A stretch of 64,000 nt of DNA from Ruegeria atlantica (lineage in GTDB: Bacteria > Pseudomonadota > Alphaproteobacteria > Rhodobacterales > Rhodobacteraceae), in assembly GCF_013032455.1 (NCBI RefSeq), contig NZ_WQCF01000003.1, positions 1 to 64,000 on the forward strand. The letters are read 5' to 3'. The translations under genes and the position numbers were made by a program. Under the pieces are notes generated by a model that did not search any database, was not told the origin of the DNA, and saw only the letters and a program-made list of their open reading frames with translations. Of this stretch, positions 43,727 through 52,852 are shown piece after piece (the stretch's first letter is position 1; each line of letters begins with the position of its first letter).

Positions 43727-43777
43727 ACCGGGTCGCGCTAAAACGCTCTCACCCCGCGCGACCCGGTCTTTGTCTTT
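43727..43777 (+). terminator. Strong intrinsic terminator inside the catabolic cluster
   Basis: ACCGGGTCGCGC and GCGCGACCCGGT form a perfect 12-bp stem around a 17-base loop. TCTTTGTCTTT follows. It separates the monooxygenase-RidA pair from DUF1028-ALDH, so either read-through or a separate promoter must drive the downstream genes. Confidence 0.75.
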
Positions 43778-43789
43778 AAGGAGGCCCGA

Positions 43790-44464
43790 ATGACATTTTC
43801 CTTGGTTGCTCGTTGCGCTGATACCGGCATGTTCGGTCTGGCGATTTCATCCTCATCGCCCGCCGTGGCTGCGCGCTGCTCGTTTGCACGTGCCGGGGTA
43901 GGGGCCGTCGCCTCGCAAAACGTGACTGACCCAAGCCTAGGGCCGCTGACGTTGGACCTGATGGAGCAGGGCAATACCGCGCCTGAGGCCATTGAAGGGA
44001 TGAAGGCCCGCGCGAAGTTCATCGAATACCGGCAGGTTCTGGCGGTGGATACCGCCGGTCGAACGGCAATCCATTCCGGTCCCAACTCTTTGGGTATCTG
44101 GACGCAGGCGCAGGCCGAGAATGTCGCCTCGGGCGGCAACCTTCTGGACAATGAAGGTATCCCGCAAGCTATCGTCGACGGGTTTCTGTCCGCCTCGGGC
44201 CATATTGGTGACCGGCTGATTGCCGCGATGCGGGCCGGTCTGGCCGCAGGCGGCGAGGCAGGGCCGGTGCATTCGGCCGGTATGAAGATCGTAGACAAGG
44301 TAAGCTGGCCGGTTGCCGATCTGCGTTGCGACTGGACCGAGGACTGCCCCATCGAGGCCATCGCAACCGCCTGGGACGTCTATAAACCCCAACTGGACGC
44401 TTATATCCAGCGCGCGCTCGACCCGCGCGAGGCACCATCCTACGGCGTTCCCGGCGACGAATAA
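43790..44464 (+). CDS. DUF1028 (Ntn-hydrolase-like) protein
   Basis: The 224-residue protein begins MTFSLVARCADTGMFGLAIS and contains RAGVGAVASQNVTDP near 40-54, hallmarks of DUF1028. The family has an Ntn-hydrolase-like fold and occurs beside RidA and amidase genes in catabolic clusters, so amide or imide hydrolysis is likely but unproven. An AAGGAGG ribosome site precedes the ATG. It is 15 bases from the aldehyde dehydrogenase gene. Confidence 0.83.
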   Translation: MTFSLVARCADTGMFGLAISSSSPAVAARCSFARAGVGAVASQNVTDPSLGPLTLDLMEQGNTAPEAIEGMKARAKFIEYRQVLAVDTAGRTAIHSGPNSLGIWTQAQAENVASGGNLLDNEGIPQAIVDGFLSASGHIGDRLIAAMRAGLAAGGEAGPVHSAGMKIVDKVSWPVADLRCDWTEDCPIEAIATAWDVYKPQLDAYIQRALDPREAPSYGVPGDE

Positions 44465-44479
44465 TCAGGGAGAGACAAT

Positions 44480-45976
44480 ATGTTGGACTATTCACACGAT
44501 GACTGGAAAAGCCGTGCTGCGGGTCTGTCGTTTCGCGGTCAGGCTTTTATTGATGGCAAGTTCGTCGATGCAGTATCGGGCAAGACTTTTGACAGTATCA
44601 ACCCTGCCACCGGAGCGGTTCTGACCCCGGTTTCGGAATGCGATGAGGAAGACATCAACCGCGCCGTCGCCGCAGGTCGTGCCGCGTTCGAAGGTGGCCG
44701 CTGGTCGCGCATGGCGCCGGGGGATCGCAAGGCGGTGATGCTGAAACTGGCTGATCTGATCCGCGATAACCTCGAAGAAATGGCGCTGTTGGACAGTTTG
44801 GACATGGGCAAACTGGTGACGGATGCCGTCACCATCGACGCGCCGGGTTCGGCACATTTCTTCCAATGGTATGCCGAGGCTATCGACAAGGTGTATGACG
44901 AGGTCGCCCCGACCGGCCCTGGAGATCTGGCGCTGGTCAGCCGCGTGCCCTTGGGTGTCGTCGGTGCGGTCACGCCGTGGAACTTCCCGTTGGACATGGC
45001 AACCTGGAAAGCGGCGGCTGCCTTGGCCGCTGGAAACTCGGTCGTTTTGAAGCCGGCGGAACAGTCACCCTTGTCGGCTTTGCGTTTGGCGGAACTAGCG
45101 GCTGAGGCTGGTGTCCCGGACGGTGTTTTCAACGTTGTACCGGGCTTCGGCGCTACCGCTGGTCAGGCATTGGGTTTGCACATGGACGTGGATTGTCTGG
45201 CGTTCACGGGCTCGACCGCCATTGGCAAGATGTTCATGCAGTATTCCGGGCAGTCCAACCTGAAACAGGTCTGGCCGGAAACCGGCGGCAAAAGCCCCAA
45301 TCTGGTCTTTGCCGATTGCGAAGATCTGGATGCCGCCGCCGACATGGCCGCTTTCGGCATTTTCTTCAATCAGGGCGAGGTCTGTTCGGCCAATTCGCGG
45401 CTGTATGTGGAGCGTTCGATCAAAGATGCGTTTGTTGAAAAACTGATCGCCCGCGCGCAAGGGACCCAACCGGGCGATCCGCTGGATCCGGCCTCGAAGA
45501 TGGGGGCCATTGTCGATGAGAAGCAGACGCAGGGCATCATGCGCTTTGTCGAAGCGGGCAAGAAGTCAGCCAATCTGGTGACCGGCGGTGAACGCGTTAC
45601 CGTGGACGGCAAGGGTTGCTTTGTTCAACCGACCATTTTTGACGACGTGACGCACGACAACCCCTTGGCGCGAGACGAGATCTTTGGCCCTGTGCTGTCG
45701 GTTATTCCCTTCGACACCGAAGAGGAGGCGGTGCGTATGGCGAACGACTCGATCTACGGGCTCGCTGCGTCGGTCTGGACTGACAACCTGTCCCGTGCAT
45801 GTCGGGTTTCGGACAAGCTGATGGTCGGAACCGTTTCGGTTAACACTGTGGATGCGCTATCAGCCCAGACTCCGTTTGGCGGCATGAAACAGTCAGGCTT
45901 TGGGCGCGATTTGTCATTGCACTCGCTTGAAAAGTATACTGCTTTGAAGACCACGTGGATTAAGTACAAGGCTTGA
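44480..45976 (+). CDS. Aldehyde dehydrogenase, PuuC-like
   Basis: The 498-residue NAD(P)-dependent dehydrogenase has the NAD fold signature FTGSTAIGKMFM near 238, the general-base Glu in WPETGGKSPN near 269 and the nucleophilic Cys in NQGEVCSANSR near 303. The FNQGEVCSA pattern is typical of the gamma-glutamyl-gamma-aminobutyraldehyde dehydrogenase (PuuC) branch. It could serve the Puu-like cluster 8 kb away or oxidise the aldehyde formed by the local monooxygenase. A GGGAGAG site precedes the ATG. Confidence 0.88.
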   Translation: MLDYSHDDWKSRAAGLSFRGQAFIDGKFVDAVSGKTFDSINPATGAVLTPVSECDEEDINRAVAAGRAAFEGGRWSRMAPGDRKAVMLKLADLIRDNLEEMALLDSLDMGKLVTDAVTIDAPGSAHFFQWYAEAIDKVYDEVAPTGPGDLALVSRVPLGVVGAVTPWNFPLDMATWKAAAALAAGNSVVLKPAEQSPLSALRLAELAAEAGVPDGVFNVVPGFGATAGQALGLHMDVDCLAFTGSTAIGKMFMQYSGQSNLKQVWPETGGKSPNLVFADCEDLDAAADMAAFGIFFNQGEVCSANSRLYVERSIKDAFVEKLIARAQGTQPGDPLDPASKMGAIVDEKQTQGIMRFVEAGKKSANLVTGGERVTVDGKGCFVQPTIFDDVTHDNPLARDEIFGPVLSVIPFDTEEEAVRMANDSIYGLAASVWTDNLSRACRVSDKLMVGTVSVNTVDALSAQTPFGGMKQSGFGRDLSLHSLEKYTALKTTWIKYKA

Positions 45977-46001
45977 TCCACGACCAAGCGGAGATGCGCC
46001 T

Positions 46002-46940
46002 TTGCCTTTCAGATACACGCTGCGGCAGCTTGAGTATTTTGTGGCCGTCGGAAAGGCTGGCAGCATCGCTGCCGCCAGCGATAAGCTGAACGTCTCTTCT
46101 CCGTCAATCTCGGCGGCGATCACCCAGCTTGAGGTCGAGTTTGGTGTCAGCCTCTTTGTACGTGAACATGCTCGTGGCTTGTCACTGACCAAAGCCGGGC
46201 ACAAATTCATGGAACGTACCGAGTTCGTGCTGCGTGAGGCCGAGTTGTTGGCCACGCTTGCAGGGGAAATCACCGGCAAGGTTCAGGGTGTACTTTCTGT
46301 CGGGTGTCTTGTGACCTTTGCACAGATTATCTTGCCGGGGCTGCGGCGAGAGTTCGAGGACATCTATCCTGAAGTACGTATTGAACAAAGGGAACTCAAC
46401 CAGGCTGAAATCTTCAGCCAACTGCGGCGTGCAGAGCTGGATATCGCCTTAACCTATGACCTGGATATTCCTGCGGACCTCAACTTTCGGCCTCTGCACG
46501 CGCTGCCACCTTACGTCGTTTTGGGGCAGGATCATCCGCTGGCTGATCGGTCCGAGCTTGCGATCTCAGATCTTCAGGACAATCCGATGGTGTTGTTGGA
46601 CCTGCCATTTAGCGGCGAGTACTTCCTGTCGTTCTTCCGCGAAGCAAACATCAAGCCGAATATCGCAGAACGAACGGCGGATATGTCAGTTATGCGTTCG
46701 CTGGTCGCCAATGGGTTCGGGTTTTCAATTGCGAATATTCGGCCTATCAACGCGTTATCGCCCGATGGTAAGAAACTGATTTTTGTGCCGTTGGCGGGTG
46801 ATCTCAGGCCGATGAAGCTGGGCCTGCTCAGCGCGCGGAGTGAAAATGAAACAAACACAAAGAAGGCTTTTGTCGAGCACTGCGAACAAGCGGTGACGTC
46901 GGGCACGTTGCCCGGGTTATATGCTGAGGCGCAAGATTAA
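46002..46940 (+). CDS. LysR-family transcriptional regulator (end of catabolic cluster)
   Basis: The 312-residue protein has the LysR HTH near residues 7-60 (RYTLRQLEYFVAVGKAGSIA...LNVSSPSISAAITQLE) and an effector domain ending near the charged C-terminus. It starts with TTG at 46002, supported by GGAG upstream and the lack of an in-frame ATG nearby. It reads in the same direction as the aldehyde dehydrogenase, 25 bases after it, so it is probably co-transcribed and could be the pathway's own regulator. Confidence 0.87.
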   Translation: MPFRYTLRQLEYFVAVGKAGSIAAASDKLNVSSPSISAAITQLEVEFGVSLFVREHARGLSLTKAGHKFMERTEFVLREAELLATLAGEITGKVQGVLSVGCLVTFAQIILPGLRREFEDIYPEVRIEQRELNQAEIFSQLRRAELDIALTYDLDIPADLNFRPLHALPPYVVLGQDHPLADRSELAISDLQDNPMVLLDLPFSGEYFLSFFREANIKPNIAERTADMSVMRSLVANGFGFSIANIRPINALSPDGKKLIFVPLAGDLRPMKLGLLSARSENETNTKKAFVEHCEQAVTSGTLPGLYAEAQD

Positions 46941-47065
46941 GGCGGCTTCGGCTTCTCCTAACCTGTGCTTCGCCATTCTCGGATTTATGTTTTTCGTATG
47001 TCGTGTAGGCTGGTTGCCAAGCGTGGATGCGCACTCGACTAAGCGGTAAAGCAGGCTCAATTCGA

Positions 47066-48214
47066 ATGACAGAAACTCTGGATATTCTGGAAAAGCTGGT
47101 TGGTTTTGATACCGTCAGCAAGAACTCCAATCTGGACTTGGCGGGCTATGTCGAGGAGTTTTTGGAAGCACGCGGTTTCGCCGTTCACCGCATCACTGAT
47201 CCTGGCGGGGAAAAGACCGGATTATTCGCGGAAAAGGGACCTGATGGTGACGGGGTGCTGCTGTCCGCTCACACCGATGTTGTACCGGTTGAAGGTCAAA
47301 GCTGGACTAAAGACCCGTTTCGTCTAACCCGTGAAGGCAATCGTGTTTACGGGCGCGGTACGACCGATATGAAAGGGTATGTGGCCTCTGTGATGGCGTT
47401 GGCCGATCGGGCAGCCGCTGCGCGTTTGCGTGAGCCGCTTAAGATCGCTCTCTCCTATGACGAAGAGGTAGGTTGTGTCGGAATTCAGCACATGCTGGAC
47501 CGATTGGCCCCAATGCTTGGACAACCTCGGGCCTGTTTCGTGGGCGAGCCCACCGAAATGCAGGTGGCTATCGGGCACAAGGGCAAGGCCGCGTTGCGGG
47601 CGGTTTGCCATGGGCAAAGCGGACATTCCGCGTTGGCTCCGAAATTCGTCAACGCACTGCATCTGGCTACCGATTTTGTTGGAAAACTACGGCACCTGCA
47701 GAAAACCTATGCCGAAAGCGGAAACAGCGACCCGGCTTACTCGGTGCCGTATACAACCTTCCATGTGGGAATAATGTCGGGCGGCAAGGCGTTGAACATC
47801 GTGCCAGACCGGGCTGAGCTGACCTTTGAGTACCGCCATCTTGCGTCGGATCACGGTAGGGACATCCTGCGCCAGATACAGGATGCGGCGGGCAGGGTAG
47901 GCGCGAGGTATCAAGACATTTGTGCAGAAACGCGTGTCGAGGTTGAACAATATAACGCATATCCCGGCCTTAATGTCGCTGAAACCGATGCAGTGATCGG
48001 CTATGCACAGAAACTGGCGCAGAGCAACGCAACCACCAAGGTTGCCTTTGGCACCGAGGCCGGGTTCTTTAGCGAATTGGGTATCCCCACAGTCGTCTGC
48101 GGACCGGGATCGATGGAGGGGCAGGGCCATAAGCCGGATGAATACTTGGAAATCGGACAAATCAGCGCCTGTGATGCGATGATGGACCGTATCCTCGATG
48201 ACATCAGCAACTGA
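47066..48214 (+). CDS. argE: ArgE-like deacylase (M20 metallopeptidase)
   Basis: The 382-residue M20 enzyme has LSAHTDVVPVEGQSW (metal His and catalytic Asp) near 72-86, GRGTTDMKGYVAS near 103-115, SYDEEVGCVG near 138-147 and GTEAGFFSELGIP near 329. It is most like acetylornithine deacetylase, which frees ornithine. Its place beside a catabolic cluster suggests it may instead remove an acyl or formyl group in that route. The ATG at 47066 is chosen; the frame is open for 13 more codons upstream. A small membrane protein gene follows six bases later. Confidence 0.83.
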   Translation: MTETLDILEKLVGFDTVSKNSNLDLAGYVEEFLEARGFAVHRITDPGGEKTGLFAEKGPDGDGVLLSAHTDVVPVEGQSWTKDPFRLTREGNRVYGRGTTDMKGYVASVMALADRAAAARLREPLKIALSYDEEVGCVGIQHMLDRLAPMLGQPRACFVGEPTEMQVAIGHKGKAALRAVCHGQSGHSALAPKFVNALHLATDFVGKLRHLQKTYAESGNSDPAYSVPYTTFHVGIMSGGKALNIVPDRAELTFEYRHLASDHGRDILRQIQDAAGRVGARYQDICAETRVEVEQYNAYPGLNVAETDAVIGYAQKLAQSNATTKVAFGTEAGFFSELGIPTVVCGPGSMEGQGHKPDEYLEIGQISACDAMMDRILDDISN

Positions 48215-48220
48215 CCGATT

Positions 48221-48481
48221 ATGAATCTGCTTCAAGACCTAACTTTCGTTGATGGCCTCGGCATTCTGGGTTCGGCGATCATCATCTGCGTCTACTATCT
48301 GGCGACCCGCAATATCCTTCCTGCGGACAAGATCGCGTTCAATGCGTGGAACATCGCAGGGGGATCGCTGGTTATGCTATCCCTGATCTATCGCCCCAAT
48401 CCGGGCGCCATCGTGATGGAGGTTATGTTTCTGGGCATTGCCACCTTGGCAGTGTTCAGAAATCTACGCGGCGCGAAATAG
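48221..48481 (+). CDS. Small CBU_0592-like membrane protein
   Basis: The 86-residue protein has two to three hydrophobic segments (VDGLGILGSAIIICVYYLA, IAGGSLVMLSLIY and AIVMEVMFLGIATLAVF). The pattern matches what I recall of the CBU_0592 family of small inner-membrane proteins of unknown function. It follows the deacylase gene by six bases, so the two are probably co-translated. It converges on the cupin gene. Confidence 0.72.
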   Translation: MNLLQDLTFVDGLGILGSAIIICVYYLATRNILPADKIAFNAWNIAGGSLVMLSLIYRPNPGAIVMEVMFLGIATLAVFRNLRGAK

Positions 48482-48498
48482 CCCGCACCGCGTGCCAG

Positions 48499-48861
48499 TC
48501 ATGCTGCAATCATATAGAACTTGCGCAGAGTCTGGGTGATTTCCCAGGTGCAAGGCGTGCCTTTGGCAATGAAAAACGTGTCACCACCCGTGAATGTCTG
48601 CGCCGAGCCGTCCGCGTCAGTCAGGGTGAGTGAACCCGAAAGCACCGTCATCATCTCATCCACCGGATAAGCTTCGATCACCTCGCGGCAAGGGGCGCAT
48701 TCCCAGACACCGACCGATATTTTCTCATCGCGGCTTTCGAAAAAACTGCTGATGGTTTCGGTCTTGTCATCGGTGGTGAAATCATTTTCCGCCACCAGTG
48801 AAGATGGACCAAAGCCGGTCTCGGGGTTGCCGTCAGCTAGCAGGCGAATTGGCTTTTGCAT
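48499..48861 (-). CDS. Cupin-domain protein
   Basis: The 120-residue single-cupin protein shows EMMTVLSGSLTLTDADG near residue 73 and GDTFFIAKGTPCTWEI near 96, the two conserved cupin strands. It is closest to cupin_3/DUF861-type proteins, some of which act in amine or ureide metabolism. It lies downstream of the pot transporter operon on the same strand, 100 bases after potD, and may be its last gene. GGAAGGAG precedes the chosen ATG. Confidence 0.8.
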   Translation of the reverse strand: MQKPIRLLADGNPETGFGPSSLVAENDFTTDDKTETISSFFESRDEKISVGVWECAPCREVIEAYPVDEMMTVLSGSLTLTDADGSAQTFTGGDTFFIAKGTPCTWEITQTLRKFYMIAA

Positions 48862-48961
48862 TGTACAGTCTCCTTCCATTCGGCCACTGCGGCCATGAAT
48901 GAAAACAGCCCCCCGAGACAGGTGATACTGACGCGGAGAGCTGCCGCTCAGAAGATTAGGA

Positions 48962-49999
48962 TCATTTCTTCAAATTGGTCCAGATTTGATCGTAAACCGA
49001 TTGAACTTCTTCCGAGCAGACCTCGATAAAGACACCGGGGCCTGCATCCGCGTGAGGGTTCTTTTCAGGCTGGGCAGCCAGCGCCGGGTCCAAGAAGCTT
49101 TCCACGCCGTTAATACCTGCATTGTATTGTGCAAAGTTGGTCACGGCGGCGATGTTTTCAGGCTCCAAAAGGAAATCCATGAAGATCAGCGCGTTTTCAC
49201 GGTTGGGCGCATCTTTCAGAAGAACAACGTTATCCATCCACGCGATATAGCCCTGCGTCGGATAGGCGTACTCCACATTGGCACCTTCTTCGCGTGCCTT
49301 GGCGGCGAACCCATCATAGATCTGACCAACGGCCGCGTCGCCCGAAACCAGCACCTCTTTGGCGGTGTCCGAGTTGAACGAAGCCCAATGCTGTTTGGCC
49401 TCTTGCAGCATGGCATTCAGCGCCTTCAGTTGTTCGCGATCGGTCGAGCACTGCGGGATGCCCATATGCAGCGCAGCCATGGCCATCACTTCGCCCTGGC
49501 TGTCCAGCATGTTGATGCGGCCCTGCAATTCGGCTGGTGGGTTGAACAGGATGTCCGTGGTCTGAATGTCACCATCATAGTTGTCGCGGTTGACGGCAAA
49601 GCTGGTTGATCCCCACTGATACGGAATCGAGGACTGGCGGCCGGGATCGAAACTTGGGTCAGCCCATTCCGCGGAGATGTTGCCTTTGTTCTTCAGTTCA
49701 CCGTCGGCAATCGTGTCCAGCATGCCTTCACCCGCCATAATCGAAACCATGTAGTCACCGGGTACGGAAACATCATAGGTGCCGATGCCGCCCGCCTTGA
49801 GGGATGCCAGCATCGCCTCGTTCGAGTCGTAAGTGTCCATAGTCACGTTGATGCCGGTTTCTTCGGTGAATTTATCCAGCAGTTCCTGCGGTATGTATTC
49901 GAACCAGTGGTACAGAACCAGATCACCTTCGGCTGCAGCGGCATTGGCACCGATGGTCAGGGCAAGTGCAGCGACGCCGCTTTTCATCATATGTTTCAT
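48962..49999 (-). CDS. potD: Polyamine ABC transporter, periplasmic binding protein (PotD/PotF-like)
   Basis: The 345-residue protein has a signal peptide (KSGVAALALTIGANAAAA) and the polyamine-binding-protein pattern: LVLYHWFEYIPQELLDKF near 29, YDVSVPGDYMVSIM near 80 and YAYPTQGYIAWMDNVVLLK near 265. Acidic and Trp residues expected in the ligand pocket are present. I place the start at MKHMMKS with GGAG upstream. It is the last of a four-gene transporter operon (potA-potB-potC-potD order). Confidence 0.88.
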   Translation of the reverse strand: MKHMMKSGVAALALTIGANAAAAEGDLVLYHWFEYIPQELLDKFTEETGINVTMDTYDSNEAMLASLKAGGIGTYDVSVPGDYMVSIMAGEGMLDTIADGELKNKGNISAEWADPSFDPGRQSSIPYQWGSTSFAVNRDNYDGDIQTTDILFNPPAELQGRINMLDSQGEVMAMAALHMGIPQCSTDREQLKALNAMLQEAKQHWASFNSDTAKEVLVSGDAAVGQIYDGFAAKAREEGANVEYAYPTQGYIAWMDNVVLLKDAPNRENALIFMDFLLEPENIAAVTNFAQYNAGINGVESFLDPALAAQPEKNPHADAGPGVFIEVCSEEVQSVYDQIWTNLKK

Positions 50000-50018
50000 G
50001 TGTTTCTCCATCTGTTGG

Positions 50019-50828
50019 CTATTTTGTGTTGTCAGACTTGCTGACGAAATAACTGATCGTGACCATGATGATGGACACACTCAGCAGCATGGTCGAAATC
50101 GCCATAATATTCGGTTTGATCCCCTGCTTGACCGAGCCAAAGATCGCGGTTGGCAAGGTCTCAACACCTGCGCCTTTGACGAAATTGGTGATGATGAAGT
50201 CGTCTAGGCTGACAATGAAAGCCAGCAGGAAGCCCGAGATGATGCCGGGCATCATCAAAGGTAGCAGGATCTTGGTGAACGCCTGCCGTTTCGTGGCATA
50301 GAGGTCCAGCGCGGCCTGTTCATAGCTATCTTCAATCCCTTGCATCCGTGCCGAAATTGGCAGGTAGGCGAAGGGGATACAGAACGCGATATGGGCCAAC
50401 AGGATCGTCAGAAGCCCGCGTTCGAACCCGACCGAGTTAAAGAAGATCAGGGTCGCAACAGCCAGAACGATCTCGGGCACCATCAGCGGCAGGCTGATCA
50501 GCCCGAAGGACAGCGTGCGAAAGCGGAACTTGCCCCCGCGCACCATGCCCGTCGCCGCCAGTGTGGCGATTGCGGTCGCCGTGGTCGCAGCGATGATTGC
50601 GATGACAAAGCTGTTCTTGGCCGCCGTTTTGAACTTGCCGCTTTCCGGGCCGGTAAACACATCCGCATACCAGCGCAGGGACACGCCCTCCCAGTTGGTT
50701 AGCGATTGCGAGGCGTTGAAGCTGTAGATCGTCACCACGATCAGTGGCGCATAGAGGATGACCAGGCACAGCAGGGTGATCCCCTTAAAGCCGGTGTAGG
50801 ACTTGATGTCGAATTGCTTGCTTGCCAT
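50019..50828 (-). CDS. potC: Polyamine ABC transporter permease (PotC-like)
   Basis: The 269-residue inner-membrane protein has six hydrophobic segments. The ABC-permease EAA loop is visible in [19 protein letters not shown] near residue 168, which contacts the ATPase. The C-terminal part ends FVSKSDNTK. It lies three bases after the upstream permease gene and 19 bases before potD. Confidence 0.88.
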   Translation of the reverse strand: MASKQFDIKSYTGFKGITLLCLVILYAPLIVVTIYSFNASQSLTNWEGVSLRWYADVFTGPESGKFKTAAKNSFVIAIIAATTATAIATLAATGMVRGGKFRFRTLSFGLISLPLMVPEIVLAVATLIFFNSVGFERGLLTILLAHIAFCIPFAYLPISARMQGIEDSYEQAALDLYATKRQAFTKILLPLMMPGIISGFLLAFIVSLDDFIITNFVKGAGVETLPTAIFGSVKQGIKPNIMAISTMLLSVSIIMVTISYFVSKSDNTK

Positions 50829-50831
50829 CGG

Positions 50832-51761
50832 TCACCCCCCCGCCTTGTCGGCTTTGGCCTGCTGCCGTGCCGAGAACATCAGAATGATCAGCACCATGCT
50901 CAGCAGGATCATCGACGCCGCCGCGCCAAACGGCCAGTTGCCGGCATTGCCCTTGAACTGTTCTTCAATCAGCGAGCCGATCATGAAGTTCTTGGCCCCA
51001 CCCAACAGGTCCGGCGCAAGGAACGACCCCATCGAAGGAACGAAGACCAGAATACAGCCCGCAAACACGCCCGGCTTGACCGCCGGCAACAGGACCCGCC
51101 GCAATGTCGTCCACTTCGAGGCGTAGAGGTCAGCCGCCGCTTCGGAGAGGGCGAAGTTGTAGCGTTCCACCGCTGCATAGATCGGCAGAACCATGAAGGG
51201 CAGGTAGGAATAGAACAGGCCCAGTTGTACCGCGAAATTTGTGTTCACGATGTGCAGGGGGCTGTCGATCAGACCGATATTCATCAGAAAATCGTTCAGT
51301 GGCCCCTGATCCCGCAGCAGGAACTTCATCGATACGGTGCGGATCAGCAGGTTGACCCAATAGGGGATGGTGATCAGGAACACCCAGACAGGGCGCATGT
51401 TTTCTGACCGGGTCGCGATGAAATAGGCCGTTGGAAACCCGATCACCAAGCTAAGGAGCGTTGCTGCAGCGGCCTGCCAGATCGAGCGCCAAAAGATCGT
51501 GATGTAGGTCCATTCAATCTTGGGCGGTTCATCCCCGAACAAGCCACGATCAAAGAAGAACTGATCGTAAGCTGCCAGAGAGAACTCCCAAATCACGCCG
51601 CCACGGAACTCTTTCGTCAGGAAAGAGTAGATCAGCATCATGATCACCGGTGCCAGCACCAGAATGGCCAGCGTGACCCAAGCGGGTAAAAGTAACCACG
51701 TGCGAGCTTCTTTGTAGGTATCGGTCGTTGCGCTGCCGCCGCTTGCCGCACCCGCCGCCAT
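50832..51761 (-). CDS. potB: Polyamine ABC transporter permease (PotB-like)
   Basis: The 309-residue permease has six membrane segments and an EAA loop in NFALSEAAADLYASKWTTL near residue 210. The first 25 residues form a cytoplasmic, Gly/Ser-rich tail. The stop of potA overlaps its ATG (TGATG), showing coupling to the ATPase gene. Confidence 0.87.
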   Translation of the reverse strand: MAAGAASGGSATTDTYKEARTWLLLPAWVTLAILVLAPVIMMLIYSFLTKEFRGGVIWEFSLAAYDQFFFDRGLFGDEPPKIEWTYITIFWRSIWQAAAATLLSLVIGFPTAYFIATRSENMRPVWVFLITIPYWVNLLIRTVSMKFLLRDQGPLNDFLMNIGLIDSPLHIVNTNFAVQLGLFYSYLPFMVLPIYAAVERYNFALSEAAADLYASKWTTLRRVLLPAVKPGVFAGCILVFVPSMGSFLAPDLLGGAKNFMIGSLIEEQFKGNAGNWPFGAAASMILLSMVLIILMFSARQQAKADKAGG

Positions 51762-52852
51762 CAGTCTGCTAGGAGGCGCGCGGCCCCCAGCTCCATATTG
51801 ACGAACATCTCTGTGCCCGGTTCAAAGATGCGCTTATTGCCACGGTCCGAGTTCGAGGTGCGGACGATAAAATCCGGCCCCTCATCCAGATGCACAATGG
51901 TGGTGATGTCGGTGCCGACAAAGATGTTGTCTTTGACCCGCCCGTGCAACCCTTCGGATTCAACAGGTTCCGAGGACATATACAGGCGTTCTGGCCGGAT
52001 CGACATATGGACCTTGGACCCAACGCCTATTCCGTCGACTGCGTTGCAGGTCAACTCGTGCCCGCCTCCAAGGTGGCACGTTGCGCGACCGTTTTCGATG
52101 CCGTCGACCGAGACTTCCAATAAGTTGGTCTCACCGATGAAATCGGCCACGAACATATTGTGCGGGCGCTCGTAAATGTCGGTTGGCGTTCCAAGCTGCT
52201 GCATTTCACCCGCCGACATCACCGCGATACGGTCGGACATGGTCAGCGCCTCTTCCTGATCGTGGGTGACGAAGATGAAGGTGATCCCGGTTTCGCGCTG
52301 CAACTGCTTGAGTTCTAGTTGCATTGCCTTGCGCAGCTTCAGATCTAGCGCTGAAAGAGGCTCGTCCAAAAGCAGAACCTTCGGCTGTGGCGCCAACGCG
52401 CGGGCCAATGCCACACGCTGTTGCTGTCCACCCGAAAGTTGGCTTGGTTTGCGTGCCGAGAACTGGCTGAGTTGCACCAGTTCCAGCATCTCGCCTGCTT
52501 TTTTAAGCGCCTCGGGTTTCGATGTCCCACGCATTTCCAGCCCGAACGCCACATTTTCGAGAATGGTCATATGCGGAAACAGGGCGTAGTTCTGGAAAAC
52601 TGTATTCACCGGGCGTTTGTTCGGCGGCAGGTTCTCGATCTCATCACCGAAGAGGAAGATTGCGCCTTCTGTCACATCTTCGAACCCGGCGATCATGCGC
52701 AACAAAGTTGTCTTTCCGCAACCGGACGGGCCCAGCAGCGTGAAGAACTCATTGTCCATGATTGACAGAGAGATCTTTTTTAGTGCGGTGAAGTCACCAT
52801 AGCGTTTAACCGCATCCTGCACGTCAATCGCGATTTGTTCTGTATCGGCCAA
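51761..52852 (-). CDS. potA: Polyamine ABC transporter ATP-binding protein (PotA-like)
   Basis: The 363-residue ATPase has Walker A GPSGCGKTT near 38, the signature LSGGQQQR near 143, Walker B LLLDEPLSAL near 165, and the switch His in FVTHDQEEA. A C-terminal TOBE-type regulatory region covers about 280-360. It starts with TTG, five bases after a GGGAGG site; no better start is available. It opens the operon, behind a palindrome-rich gap. Confidence 0.88.
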   Translation of the reverse strand: MADTEQIAIDVQDAVKRYGDFTALKKISLSIMDNEFFTLLGPSGCGKTTLLRMIAGFEDVTEGAIFLFGDEIENLPPNKRPVNTVFQNYALFPHMTILENVAFGLEMRGTSKPEALKKAGEMLELVQLSQFSARKPSQLSGGQQQRVALARALAPQPKVLLLDEPLSALDLKLRKAMQLELKQLQRETGITFIFVTHDQEEALTMSDRIAVMSAGEMQQLGTPTDIYERPHNMFVADFIGETNLLEVSVDGIENGRATCHLGGGHELTCNAVDGIGVGSKVHMSIRPERLYMSSEPVESEGLHGRVKDNIFVGTDITTIVHLDEGPDFIVRTSNSDRGNKRIFEPGTEMFVNMELGAARLLAD

